Source: JACDAN01 sp963721345 (GTDB lineage Bacteria > Actinomycetota > Thermoleophilia > Gaiellales > Gaiellaceae). From it: 64,000 nt of DNA. The stretch lies in assembly GCA_963721345.1 (NCBI GenBank), contig CAVRIT010000001.1, positions 2,294,001 through 2,358,000 on the forward strand, read 5' to 3'. The notes below the pieces were generated by a model, which searched no databases, had not been told where the DNA came from, and saw only the letters and a list, made by a program, of their open reading frames with translations. Shown piece after piece: positions 7,988-15,765 of this stretch. Position numbers and translations under genes: made by a program. How positions within the stretch are numbered: position 1 is the stretch's first letter; every line of letters starts with the position of its first letter.

Positions 7988-8624
7988 CCCCGACGAGGAG
8001 GTCTACCTCCGGACGCACCGACAGCGCTATGCGCTGCTGGCCGACTTGGCGCGCGAGCTCGCGCCTCTGCGGATCCTCGTCGTGGGCCCGAGCTTCGACA
8101 GCGTCGAGCTTCGCGCCGTCGCGCCCGTGGACACACTCGGGTGGGACGACCACCGCTTCCCGCGAGTGGAGGACGAGCGTCACTTCCAGCACGACCTGAA
8201 CGACGGGAACCAGCCGGAGCTCGAGCCGTACGACCTGATCGTGTGCGCCGAGGTGATCGAGCATCTGCACACCTCGGCCGTGCCTGTCCTGCGGTTCCTG
8301 GGAGAGGCGCTCAGCCGACGCGGCCGGCTGGTCGTCCAGACGCCGAACGCGACGGCGCTCCCGAAGCGGCTGCGGATGCTGCTCGGACAGAACCCCTACG
8401 ACCCCATCCGCGACGACCCGCGCAACCCGGGTCACTTCCACGAGTACACGGCTGGAGAGTTGCGGGGCGCGATCGAGGAGGCGGGACTGGCGATCGAGCA
8501 GTTCGTGACTGCGAACTACTTCGACCACGGCTCGCGGAAGAACCGCCTCTACCGCGCAGCCGGGCCGGTGCTGCCGCCGACCCTTCGGGAGGGGATCACG
8601 GTGGTGGCGAGGCGCGCCGGGTGA
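7974..8624 (+). CDS. class I SAM-dependent methyltransferase
   Basis: A 216-residue methyltransferase of the Methyltransf_23-like type. It has LRILVVGPSFDSVELR as the SAM-binding glycine region, DLIVCAEVIEHLH as motif II/III, GRLVVQTPNA as beta-5 and a C-terminal GHFHEYTAGELRGAIEEAGL element. The family methylates small molecules, lipids or sugars, and no substrate is evident. It starts at TTG 7974, overlapping the end of uvrA by 14 bp, and overlaps the next gene by 4 bp (GTGA), so the three are probably co-transcribed. Confidence 0.85.
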   Translation: MPPHSPDEEVYLRTHRQRYALLADLARELAPLRILVVGPSFDSVELRAVAPVDTLGWDDHRFPRVEDERHFQHDLNDGNQPELEPYDLIVCAEVIEHLHTSAVPVLRFLGEALSRRGRLVVQTPNATALPKRLRMLLGQNPYDPIRDDPRNPGHFHEYTAGELRGAIEEAGLAIEQFVTANYFDHGSRKNRLYRAAGPVLPPTLREGITVVARRAG

Positions 8625-9142
8625 GGCGCGTCGAATCGTTCTTCGACCGGGTCCGCGACGACTCGTCCGACGCGGCGGCCGACCGCTCCGAGGTGATCGC
8701 CGGCCTGTCGTTCGCGATGGGCGTGGCTGCCGCGCTCGCGGTCGGCGGCGAAGAGCTTCGCGACCTCGACGCGGTCGAGTCGGTGATCTGGGTGTTCGTC
8801 AGCGGGCTCACGCTCGGCTTCATCGTCTACTGGCTGGGCGGCTGGGCGCTCGGATTCGTCGTCAGGCGCCTGGGGGGAACCGGTACGCCGCGCCGCTCGC
8901 GCCACGTGCTCGCGTTCTCGTTCACGCCGCTCGTGTTTGCGATCGCCTTCTGGCTGCTGTGGCCGCCGCTCCTGCTCGTCCTCGCCGCGGTCAGCGCAGT
9001 GCTGCTGCTCGCCGGGCTGCGGGAGATCTACGGGTGGAGCCTCGCGCGGGCGGGGAGCGCGGTGCTGCTCGCCGTGGTCTGGCTGGCGGCGCTAGGCGTC
9101 AGCGTGCTCAGCGTGCTCGCGTTGCTCCGCCGAATCGCCTAG
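8621..9142 (+). CDS. polytopic membrane protein (Yip1-like), unknown function
   Basis: 173 residues with a charged N-terminus (RRVESFFDRVRDDSSDAAAD) and five hydrophobic segments, the last two forming VWLAALGVSVLSVLALL. The layout resembles the Yip1/YIF1 domain seen in uncharacterised bacterial membrane proteins, but the match is only architectural. The GTG start overlaps the methyltransferase stop (GTGA). Its final 51 bases overlap the 3' end of panB on the opposite strand, an unusual convergent coding overlap. Confidence 0.7.
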   Translation: MRRVESFFDRVRDDSSDAAADRSEVIAGLSFAMGVAAALAVGGEELRDLDAVESVIWVFVSGLTLGFIVYWLGGWALGFVVRRLGGTGTPRRSRHVLAFSFTPLVFAIAFWLLWPPLLLVLAAVSAVLLLAGLREIYGWSLARAGSAVLLAVVWLAALGVSVLSVLALLRRIA

Positions 9143-9985
9143 GACGAAGCGCTCCAGTTCGTCCTCGGGCATCTCGTAGGTGTGCTCGTCGCCGGGGAAG
9201 ACGCCCGAGCGAACCTCCTCCGCGTAGTGCTCCAGGGCGTCGCGGATCTCGCGGGAAAGGTTGGCGTAGCGCTTGACGAACCGCGGGAGGTGACCCTCGG
9301 TCAGGCCGAGCAGGTCGTGGTAGACGAGCACCTGGCCGTCGCAGGCGGGACCGGCGCCGATGCCGATCGTCGGCACGCTCAGGCGTCGCGTCACCTCCGC
9401 GGCGACGGGGCTCGGGACGGCCTCGAGAACCACGGCGAACGCGCCGGCCTCCTCGAGCTCCAAGGCGCCCTCGACGAGGAGCCGGGCGGCGTCGGCGGTC
9501 TTCCCCTGCGTCTTGAAGCCGCCCAGCATCGTCGCCGACTGGGGCGTCAGCCCGACGTGCCCCATCACGGGAATCCCGGCTTCGACGATCGAGCGTACGC
9601 GCGAGACCGACGGTCCCGCGCCTTCGAGCTTCACGGCGTCGGCGCCGCCTTCCTTGACGAAGCGCACGGCGTTCTCGACCGCCTTCTCGTCGGAGACCTG
9701 GAACGAGCCGAACGGCATGTCTCCGATCACGATCGGTCTGCGCGCCGAACGCGAGACGGTCCGCGTCAGGAAGAGCATCTCGTCCATCGTCACGGGGACG
9801 GTCGTGCCCTCGTGGCCGAGGACGACCATGGCCGCCGTGTCGCCGACGAGGATGACGTCGACGCCCGCGTCCTCAGCGAACCGGGCGCCGGGCGCGTCGT
9901 AGGCGGTGACCATCACGATCCTCTCGCCGCGCTGCTTCATGGCGGCGAGCTCGGGCAGGGCCAGCTTGGCGGGCGGGATGCTCAT
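9092..9985 (-). CDS. panB: PanB, 3-methyl-2-oxobutanoate hydroxymethyltransferase
   Basis: Makes ketopantoate from alpha-ketoisovalerate and methylene-tetrahydrofolate, the first step of pantothenate (coenzyme A) synthesis. The 297-residue product carries MVTAYDAPGARFAEDAGVD, LVGDTAAMVVLGHEGT (metal-binding Asp), GDMPFGSFQVS, AVKLEGA, GHVGLTPQS and IGIGAGPACDGQVLV, the family motifs in order. It has a short acidic tail beyond the usual end, which accounts for the overlap with the convergent membrane gene. It overlaps panC by 4 bp and is last in a panC-panB operon with the DUF2520 gene first. Confidence 0.97.
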   Translation of the reverse strand: MSIPPAKLALPELAAMKQRGERIVMVTAYDAPGARFAEDAGVDVILVGDTAAMVVLGHEGTTVPVTMDEMLFLTRTVSRSARRPIVIGDMPFGSFQVSDEKAVENAVRFVKEGGADAVKLEGAGPSVSRVRSIVEAGIPVMGHVGLTPQSATMLGGFKTQGKTADAARLLVEGALELEEAGAFAVVLEAVPSPVAAEVTRRLSVPTIGIGAGPACDGQVLVYHDLLGLTEGHLPRFVKRYANLSREIRDALEHYAEEVRSGVFPGDEHTYEMPEDELERFVLGDSAEQREHAEHADA

Positions 9986-10752
9986 GCGGGATCTCCTTCC
10001 AGGACGACGTTGTCTATGAGCCGTGTGGTTCCGACGCGGACAGCGGCGGCAAGGACTCGAGGCTCGAAGTCGGCCACCTCGACGTAGTCGACGTCGAGGC
10101 CCGCCAGCAGCTCGCGGGCTCGCTCCGCGTCCCGCGTGGCGAGCGCGCGGGGGAGGGCGAGCGCGCGCTCCCGCTCCTCAGGCGACAGATAGGCGTTGCG
10201 CGAGGAGAGCGCGAGGCCGTCGTCGTCGCGGATCGTCGGCAGCACGCGGATCTCGACAGGGACGGCGAGGTCGCGCACCATGCGCCTCACCACCGCCGCT
10301 TGCTGCGCGTCCTTCTGGCCGAAGTACGCGCGATCGGGCCGCACGAGGTTGAAGAGCTTGAGGCAGATCGTCGCGACCCCGCGAAAGTGGCCCGGCCGGA
10401 TCTCGCCCTCCAGTCCGCGCCCGAGCTCCTCGACGTCGACCCACGTCTGAAAGCCGGGCGGGTAGAGCTCGTCGACGCTCGGTGCGAAGAGGATGTCCGC
10501 CCCGGCCTCCTCGGCGAGCTTGAGGTCGCGCTCCTCGTCGCGGGGATAGCGGTCGAGGTCCTCCGCCGCGGTGAACTGCGCCGGGTTGACGAACAGGCTG
10601 ACGACGACGGCGTCGTTTTCCTGCCGCGCCGCCTCGAACAGCGACAGATGGCCGGCGTGGAAGGCGCCCATCGTCGGAACGAAGCCGATCGAGTCGCCGC
10701 GTCTCGAGGCCAGCGCTTCGTCGAGCTCGCCGGCGGTCCGGGCAACGATCAC
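9982..10752 (-). CDS. panC: PanC, pantoate-beta-alanine ligase
   Basis: Condenses pantoate with beta-alanine using ATP to give pantothenate. The 256-residue protein shows the nucleotidyltransferase HIGH-type signature FVPTMGAFHAGHLSLF, SLFVNPAQF, the RYPRDEERDLKL segment, FGQKDAQQ and the KMSKS-equivalent region ALSSRNAYLSPEER. It sits between the DUF2520 gene (4-bp overlap) and panB (4-bp overlap), so the three form one transcript reading leftwards. Confidence 0.97.
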   Translation of the reverse strand: MIVARTAGELDEALASRRGDSIGFVPTMGAFHAGHLSLFEAARQENDAVVVSLFVNPAQFTAAEDLDRYPRDEERDLKLAEEAGADILFAPSVDELYPPGFQTWVDVEELGRGLEGEIRPGHFRGVATICLKLFNLVRPDRAYFGQKDAQQAAVVRRMVRDLAVPVEIRVLPTIRDDDGLALSSRNAYLSPEERERALALPRALATRDAERARELLAGLDVDYVEVADFEPRVLAAAVRVGTTRLIDNVVLEGDPA

Positions 10753-11408
10753 GCGGTCGCCTCCGCGAGCACGCGGTAGAGCGGCTCGAGCGCGGGTCTT
10801 CGCTCCCTGAGCGCCTCGAGGTGCCGGTCGACCGTCGGCCAGTCGCCGCGCGAGATCGGTCCCGTGAGCTCGAACCCCGTGTCGATCACGCTCTGCATCA
10901 GCGGGCGAAGGCTCTCGGTGGGCGCGCCGACGTCTGTGAACAACTCGGACGCGGTCCGGTACAGGGTTACGAGGTAGTTCGAGGCGATCGCAGCGGCCGC
11001 GTGGTAGAGGGCGCGGTCGTCCTCGTCGAGAGCGAACGGCTGGAGGCCGAGGAGACGGGCAAGCGCGAAGCCGGCCTCGCGCGCCTCCTCTGATTCCCCT
11101 GTAATGGCGGCGAAAGCTCCGTCCAGCTGCTCAGGGCCGCGGGCGCGCGAGAAGCTCACGAGCGGATGCATCCCGAATCGCCGCGGGTGCGATCCGAGCG
11201 CCGCGAGAGGCGTCGCGCCGCTCGTATGGGCGACCCATTGGGACACGACCAGTGTCTGACACTCAGAAGCGGCTGGAATCGCCGTGTCCGGCACGCAGAG
11301 GAGGACGACGTCGGCGTCGTCGCCCGAAGGGACGCCGCGCTCCGCGAGCCGCGCGGTGACCGCCGAGCCGACTCGGCCGGCGCCGATCACTTTCACGCTT
11401 TCGATCAT
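10749..11408 (-). CDS. Rossmann-like/DUF2520 domain protein, ketopantoate reductase-like
   Basis: 219 residues. The N-terminal NAD(P)-binding fold has VKVIGAGRVGSAVTARLA, LLCVPDTAIP and HTSGATPLAAL. The C-terminal helical DUF2520 domain has ALYHAAAAIASNYLVTLY. Proteins of this type sit directly upstream of panC/panB in many actinobacteria and are suspected ketopantoate reductases, which would complete the ketopantoate-to-pantoate step missing here. That role is inference from context. A REP-like palindrome at 11251-11263 lies inside the coding region, in frame (residues ECQTLV), in the loop before HTSGA. Confidence 0.85.
   Translation of the reverse strand: MIESVKVIGAGRVGSAVTARLAERGVPSGDDADVVLLCVPDTAIPAASECQTLVVSQWVAHTSGATPLAALGSHPRRFGMHPLVSFSRARGPEQLDGAFAAITGESEEAREAGFALARLLGLQPFALDEDDRALYHAAAAIASNYLVTLYRTASELFTDVGAPTESLRPLMQSVIDTGFELTGPISRGDWPTVDRHLEALRERRPALEPLYRVLAEATA
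11251..11263. repeat. REP-like palindrome AGTGTC-T-GACACT inside a gene
   Basis: A 13-nt palindrome with 6-bp arms and a single central T. It has the same core as the copies at 4590-4602 and 21562-21574, but the longer flanking arms of those copies are missing here. It is translated in frame in the DUF2520 gene. Confidence 0.6.
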
Positions 11409-11580
11409 CTCTGGCTCCAGTTCCGTTCCGGATACCGGGCATTCCGAACCCTACCCCCGGCGGGGTAGCTCAGACGGGTGAAGTTCCCCAAGAGCGGGGG
11501 ATTTCGGGCCGATAGATCCGCCCAGGGAGAGCGCGGCCGTCGTCAACCTGCGAGCCGCCGGGGAGAGAGGTACGGAGAAA
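11409..11580. promoter_or_regulatory. 172-bp divergent intergenic region with structured 5' leader
   Basis: The region separates the leftward pan operon from the rightward cysteine-repeat protein. It holds a perfect hairpin CTACCCC-CGGC-GGGGTAG (11451-11468) and a CCCC/GGGG pairing around 11490-11507. A GGAG Shine-Dalgarno sits just before ATG 11581. Unlike most genes here, the rightward gene lacks a TANNNT box at 6-8 nt, so it probably has a real leader. I compared it with known riboswitch cores and found no convincing match. Confidence 0.4.
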
Positions 11581-13182
11581 ATGAGGAGAGCAGTTGTTTT
11601 TGCCCTCGCCTTGGCTGCGGTCGCCGCCGCACCCACTGCGTCGGCGGCGTCCTTCGGCGGGGTCACCGTGGCCAAGGACGCCAAGCGAAAGTCAGTCGTG
11701 GTCGTCTCGGGTCGCTCGGTTCGGACCGTTCGAGCCGGAGCGGCATATGCCCGCGCCCGGATCGGCCAGCGAGTCGTCGTGAAGGCCACGCGCCTGCCCG
11801 ACGGCACCTACCAGGCAACCGCGCTGCGCCCCGCGGGACGGGCGAAGCGTGTCCGCTTCGGCGCCGTCGTCGTCAAGAACGAGCGCGCAAGCCGCCGCCT
11901 GATCCTGTCCGCCGGCGGCAGCGTCTTCGCCGTCCGCGCACGCGGCGGCAGTGCGTACGCATCGACGAACGACGGCGGGCTCCAGCCGGGCGACCGCGTC
12001 GACGTCTCGGCGTCGCTGAGCGCAGCGGCGACGTGGTCGGCGGACGCGAAGGAGACGGGCCGCGCGAAGCTCGTCGAGCTCGAGGGCATCTTCCTCGAAC
12101 AGAAGGACGAAGGCTTCGACATCGCGGTGGTCGAGCGTGGTCTCGTGCACGTCGAGGTGCCGGAAGGCGCCGTGCTGCCGAACTTCGAGCCCGGCGACCA
12201 GGTCCGGATGCTCGTCCTGATCGGTCGCGACGGCACGTTCACCTACATCAAGGGCGCCGAAGAGGGCGACAAGAAGCCCAAGCCGGACCGCCCGAAGGAG
12301 GGCAGCGAGACCCACGGCGTGCTCGCTGAGAAGGACGCCTATGCAGTCACCGTCCGGACCGAGGACGACAAGCGCGTGCAGTGCGCGGTCCCGTCGGGGA
12401 TGGATCTCTCGATCTTCCGCGTCGGCGAGCGGGTCAAGATCCGCTGCGTCTCTCGGGAGAACCGCGACGTGCTCGTCCAGATCAAGTCGAACTACGGCTG
12501 GGTGAAGGCCGACGGCTCGGGCGAGCTGTCCGTCCACGGCGCCCTCACGAAGGGCAACGGGACAGCCGCGGTCCGGCGCGAGGACGGCATGAGCATGTCG
12601 TGCCTGGTTCCGGCAGGCGTGGATCTCTCGCTGTTCAGGAACGGCGAGGCCGTGAAGATGTGGTGCCGCCTCGGCGCCGAGGGCTTCGTCTTCGGCGGGA
12701 TGTGGGGCGAGAACGCCTCGCTCGACTCGGACGGCGTCCTGCGCCTCCACGCCTCCGGCCTCCTGCAGGAGCGCACGGGCGTGCCGGTCGCGGTTCGCCG
12801 CGTCGACGGCTCCCTGTTCTCGTGCAACGCGCCGACGGACTTCGCCTTGTCGTACTTCACGACCGGCGAGCGCGTGACGCTCACGTGCCGGGTCGACGGC
12901 GGGACGAACACGCTGCTGACGGCGCAGTCGGAGCGCTACACGGTCGGGGCCGACGGCTCCGTCGAGGTCTACCTCTACGGCTCCGTCAGCTCCACCACGG
13001 CAACATCCGTCTCCGTCACGGCCAGTGACGGCGCGGTCGTTTCCTGCTCGGTCCCGGCGGGTACGGACCTCTCGAAGTTCCCCGTCGGCACGAGCGTGAA
13101 GATGCATTGCCATCGCATCGCAGGTGAGTTCCGGCTCGAGTACCTGAAGTCGGACAACGCCGTTCTGGAGATCGGGCACTAG
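11581..13182 (+). CDS. secreted protein with four tandem paired-cysteine repeats, unknown function
   Basis: 533 residues with a clear signal peptide (MRRAVVFALALAAVAAAPTA, cleavage near ASA-A). After ~165 residues of related beta-rich, cysteine-free segments come four repeats with pattern CxVPxGxDLSxFxxGExVKxxC. The eight cysteines lie at about 268/289, 341/362, 415/436 and 489/510: always 21 residues apart within a pair, with a 73-74-residue period. A degenerate cysteine-free copy (VEVPEGAVLPNFEPGDQV) precedes them. The spacing suggests one disulfide per domain in an extracellular beta-sandwich or OB-like fold. I recognise no named family. It is a single-gene unit ending at a strong hairpin. 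Confidence 0.85.
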   Translation: MRRAVVFALALAAVAAAPTASAASFGGVTVAKDAKRKSVVVVSGRSVRTVRAGAAYARARIGQRVVVKATRLPDGTYQATALRPAGRAKRVRFGAVVVKNERASRRLILSAGGSVFAVRARGGSAYASTNDGGLQPGDRVDVSASLSAAATWSADAKETGRAKLVELEGIFLEQKDEGFDIAVVERGLVHVEVPEGAVLPNFEPGDQVRMLVLIGRDGTFTYIKGAEEGDKKPKPDRPKEGSETHGVLAEKDAYAVTVRTEDDKRVQCAVPSGMDLSIFRVGERVKIRCVSRENRDVLVQIKSNYGWVKADGSGELSVHGALTKGNGTAAVRREDGMSMSCLVPAGVDLSLFRNGEAVKMWCRLGAEGFVFGGMWGENASLDSDGVLRLHASGLLQERTGVPVAVRRVDGSLFSCNAPTDFALSYFTTGERVTLTCRVDGGTNTLLTAQSERYTVGADGSVEVYLYGSVSSTTATSVSVTASDGAVVSCSVPAGTDLSKFPVGTSVKMHCHRIAGEFRLEYLKSDNAVLEIGH

Positions 13183-13371
13183 CCGGTCTGCGGCGCAAGG
13201 CGGGGCCCGGTCGGCCGCAGACCGGTCCCCGCCACCCTTCTCGCTGCGGCTTACGCCGCAGCATCGTCGCCGGAAGTCTCGCGACTTCCGGCGAGGGTAT
13301 GAAGCCGGGCGCCGCTTCGCGGCGCGCGGCCCAGTTGCCGGTGTGTGAGGAGCGGGCGAAGCCCGCTCCTC
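13183..13371. repeat. array of five consecutive perfect hairpins
   Basis: Five inverted repeats fill the gap between the repeat protein and the FmdB-like gene. Arms: 13183-13194/13214-13225 (12 bp, CCGGTCTGCGGC); 13243-13262 (GCTGCGGC, TTAC loop); 13267-13294 (12 bp, TCGCCGGAAGTC, TCGC loop); 13309-13325 (GCGCCGC, TTC loop); 13347-13371 (11 bp, GAGGAGCGGGC, GAA loop). The first abuts the stop codon and can act as terminator. No U-runs follow any of them, so five terminators is an unlikely explanation. Confidence 0.75.
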
Positions 13372-13393
13372 GGCGATGAATAGAATCTTGGTC

Positions 13394-13615
13394 GTGCCTA
13401 TTTACGAGTACGTGTGCATGCAGTGCGAGGCTCACTTCGAGGAGCTCGTTCGGAACGGCGTTCAGCCCGACTGCCCGCAGTGTGGGGCGGCGGATGTGCG
13501 GAAGCAGTTCTCCGTCTTTGCTGCGCACGGGTCGAGCACCTCGACCTCGTTCGGTGATTCGCCCGCGCCCCGCGCCGGTGGTGGGTGCTGCGGCGGCGGC
13601 TGCGGCTGCGGCTAG
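13394..13615 (+). CDS. FmdB-family zinc-ribbon protein
   Basis: A 73-residue protein starting MPIYEYVCMQCEAHFEELV, the standard FmdB (CxxC_CxxC_SSSS) zinc ribbon, with CMQC and CPQC as the metal site. It ends in a glycine/cysteine tail (GGGCCGGGCGCG). FmdB-like proteins are proposed regulators or metal-handling factors; the role here is unknown. GTG 13394 is 7 nt after TAGAAT (13381-13386), so it is probably leaderless. It lies 35 bp before the uracil-DNA glycosylase gene, which has its own TAGAAT box. Confidence 0.9.
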   Translation: MPIYEYVCMQCEAHFEELVRNGVQPDCPQCGAADVRKQFSVFAAHGSSTSTSFGDSPAPRAGGGCCGGGCGCG

Positions 13616-13650
13616 CGGCTCTGTCCGCGACGCTTCCTAGAATCGGCCGC

Positions 13651-14286
13651 GTGGAGACGCTCCACGCTCTCGGCGAACAGGCTTCGACCTGTACGCGCTG
13701 CCGGCTGGCGCAGGGCCGGACGCAGGTCGTGTTCGGCGCCGGAAACCCGAATGCCGACCTGATGTTCGTCGGCGAGGCGCCCGGGTTCCACGAGGACAAG
13801 CAGGGGCTGCCGTTCGTCGGCCAGGCCGGGAAGCTGCTCGACCAGCTCCTCGCCGGTATCGGCCTCGATCGCTCGCAGGTCTACATCGCCAACGTCCTAA
13901 AGTGCCGTCCGCCCGGCAACCGCGACCCGCAGCCGGACGAGATCGAGTCCTGCGAGCCGTACCTCTTCCGCCAGATCGAGCTGATCAAGCCGAAGCTCGT
14001 CGCGACGCTCGGCAACTTCGCGACGAAGCTCCTCTCGGGAAAGCAGATCGGGATCACCCGGGTCCACGGTGTGGAGCAGGAGACGACCGTCGGGGGCAAC
14101 CGTGTCGTGCTCTACCCGCTCTACCACCCGGCCGCTGCGCTCTACACGCCGGCGATGCTCGAGGTGCTGAAGCAGGACTTCGCACGCATTCCGGAGCTGC
14201 TCGGCCGCTCGATCGAGGTTCCCGAGCCGGAGCCCGAGCCGATCCTCGTGGCGCCGCAGCCGACCGTCCAGCTCGGCCTCTTCTAG
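13651..14286 (+). CDS. uracil-DNA glycosylase, family 4 (Fe-S type)
   Basis: 211 residues. Removes uracil from DNA in base-excision repair. Family 4/5 features are present: CTRCRLAQGR and later NVLKCRPPGNRDP plus ESCEPYL supply the four cysteines of a 4Fe-4S cluster; GEAPGFHEDKQGLPFVG is motif 1; HPAAALYTP is motif 2. It ends with an acidic tail and QLGLF. GTG 13651 lies 7 nt after TAGAAT (13638-13643). Its stop codon TAG doubles as the first bases of the TAGCGT box in front of tsaE. Confidence 0.95.
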   Translation: METLHALGEQASTCTRCRLAQGRTQVVFGAGNPNADLMFVGEAPGFHEDKQGLPFVGQAGKLLDQLLAGIGLDRSQVYIANVLKCRPPGNRDPQPDEIESCEPYLFRQIELIKPKLVATLGNFATKLLSGKQIGITRVHGVEQETTVGGNRVVLYPLYHPAAALYTPAMLEVLKQDFARIPELLGRSIEVPEPEPEPILVAPQPTVQLGLF

Positions 14287-14297
14287 CGTTCATCCGC

Positions 14298-14708
14298 ATG
14301 GAGGTGGAATCGGCCTCGCCGGAGGAAACCGAGGCCGTCGGCGCTGAGCTGGCGGCAGGGCTCGAGCCCGGCGACGTCGTGACGATCTCCGGCGAGCTTG
14401 GCACCGGGAAGACGACGTTCGTCCGCGGCGCCTGCCGAGCGCTCGGCGTTGCCGACCCGGTGACGAGCCCGACCTTCACGATCGGTCACCGCTATCGCGG
14501 CGAGGTAGAGGTCTCTCACCTCGACCTCTACCGGTTCGTAGGCGTCTCGGCGGCGGAGTGGGGCGACCTCGAGCCCTACTTCGACGGCGCCGTCTGCTTC
14601 GTCGAGTGGCCGGAGGCCGGGAAGGGCGTCCTGCCACAGGCTCGGTTCGCCGTCCTGCTCGAGCACGCCGGAGAAGAACGCCGGCGCATCCGGGTCAGCG
14701 AATGCTGA
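14298..14708 (+). CDS. tsaE: TsaE, tRNA t6A biosynthesis ATPase
   Basis: A 136-residue P-loop ATPase that works with TsaB and TsaD to form threonylcarbamoyladenosine at position 37 of ANN-decoding tRNAs. It has SGELGTGKTTFVRGACRALG (Walker A), SPTFTIGHRY (switch) and HLDLYR, all diagnostic. ATG 14298 lies 8 nt after TAGCGT (14284-14289). It overlaps tsaB by 7 bp, in a tsaE-tsaB-rimI-tsaD run that brings together most of the t6A machinery. Confidence 0.96.
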   Translation: MEVESASPEETEAVGAELAAGLEPGDVVTISGELGTGKTTFVRGACRALGVADPVTSPTFTIGHRYRGEVEVSHLDLYRFVGVSAAEWGDLEPYFDGAVCFVEWPEAGKGVLPQARFAVLLEHAGEERRRIRVSEC

Positions 14709-15298
14709 TCGCGGCGTTCGACACCTCGACCGACGTCGCAACGAGTGCGCTCGTCTGGGACGGCGAGGTGCTCGGGGAGCTGGCGTCGCGCCCTGTCACG
14801 GTGCTCGAGGATCTCGACGCGCTGCTCCGTCGCGGGGGCGTCCGCCACTCGCAGCTCGAGGCGATCGTCGTCGGCATCGGCCCCGGGAGCTTCACCGGCC
14901 TGCGGATGGGCATCGCGACGGCGCGCGCCCTTGCATTCTCGCTCGAACTGCCGCTCGCCGGCGTCTCGACCCTCGATGCGCTCGCGGCGGGCGCTCCGGG
15001 AGCCACTCCGGTGATCGACGCGCGCCGACGGGAAGTGTTCGCGCTCGTCGACGGGAATCCGGTGGTGACCGCTCCCGCCGAGCTGCCGGTAGAGCCGGGA
15101 GGGGCGTTCGTGGGCGACGGCGCCGTCCGCTACCGCGAGACGATCGAAGCCGCCGGCGGGCTCGTCCCGCCCGACGGCGACGAGGCCCACCTCCCGCGTG
15201 CGCGCTTCCACGCGGCGCTCGCGACGGACTTCGGGCTTCCGGAGCTCGTCGCGCCCATGTACCTTCGAGTCCCTGACGTCGACCAAAAGCGATCGTGA
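14702..15298 (+). CDS. tsaB: TsaB, tRNA t6A biosynthesis subunit
   Basis: A 198-residue, catalytically inactive TsaD paralogue that scaffolds the t6A complex. It has IAAFDTSTDVATSALV, IVVGIGPGSFTGLRMGIATA (the conserved TsaB signature) and AAGAPGATPVIDARRREVFA. It starts at ATG 14702 overlapping tsaE, and its stop overlaps the GTG of rimI (GTGA), so the genes are translationally coupled. Confidence 0.96.
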   Translation: MLIAAFDTSTDVATSALVWDGEVLGELASRPVTVLEDLDALLRRGGVRHSQLEAIVVGIGPGSFTGLRMGIATARALAFSLELPLAGVSTLDALAAGAPGATPVIDARRREVFALVDGNPVVTAPAELPVEPGGAFVGDGAVRYRETIEAAGGLVPPDGDEAHLPRARFHAALATDFGLPELVAPMYLRVPDVDQKRS

Positions 15299-15765
15299 AC
15301 ATCGAGCTTCGTCGCCTCACCCTCGTTGATCTCGCCGCAATCGAGCGGATCGAGCGGCGCGCGTACCCGACGCCCTGGTCGCGCTCGATGTTCGCCGGAG
15401 AGCTCGCGAAGCCGTCGTCCATCTGCCTCGGCGCCTTCGACGTCGACGCCGATGAGGTGCTCGTCGGCTACCTGATCATCTCGCGCTACGCCGACGCCTG
15501 GCACGTGATGAACGTCGCCGTGCACGTGGACTACCGCGGGCACGGTGTCGCCACGACGCTGCTCAACCGGCTCTTCGACCTGACCGCGAGCGACGACCGG
15601 CGCGGCTACACGCTCGAGGTCCGCGTCTCCAACGAGGGTGCGATCAAGCTCTACGAGAAGCTGGGCTTCGTCGCCCGAGGCGTCCGTCGCGGCTACTACA
15701 CGGACAACCGCGAAGACGCCCTGATCATGTGGAAGGACCCGGTGCGCGAGCGCGCGAGCGCTTGA
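15295..15765 (+). CDS. rimI: RimI-like ribosomal protein S18-alanine N-acetyltransferase (GNAT)
   Basis: A 156-residue GNAT with IERIERRAYPTPWSRSMFAG at the N-terminus, VMNVAVHVDYRGHGVATTLL for acetyl-CoA binding, and EVRVSNEGAIKLYEKLGFV near the end. That is the RimI pattern, and it commonly lies between tsaB and tsaD. RimI acetylates the N-terminus of S18 and sometimes other proteins. It is coupled to both neighbours (GTGA at the start, TTGA at the end). Confidence 0.92.
   Translation: MNIELRRLTLVDLAAIERIERRAYPTPWSRSMFAGELAKPSSICLGAFDVDADEVLVGYLIISRYADAWHVMNVAVHVDYRGHGVATTLLNRLFDLTASDDRRGYTLEVRVSNEGAIKLYEKLGFVARGVRRGYYTDNREDALIMWKDPVRERASA

Noticed and set aside
11461..11472. GGGGTAGCTCAG resembling a tRNA 5' region
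   Set aside because: No further arms of a tRNA follow; GGGGTAG is instead the right arm of a local hairpin.
11409..11580. A possible cyclic-di-AMP or cyclic-di-GMP riboswitch before the cysteine-repeat protein
   Set aside because: GGGTGAA and a hairpin are present, but the conserved core blocks and stem order of these riboswitches could not be matched. Kept only as an unassigned structured leader.
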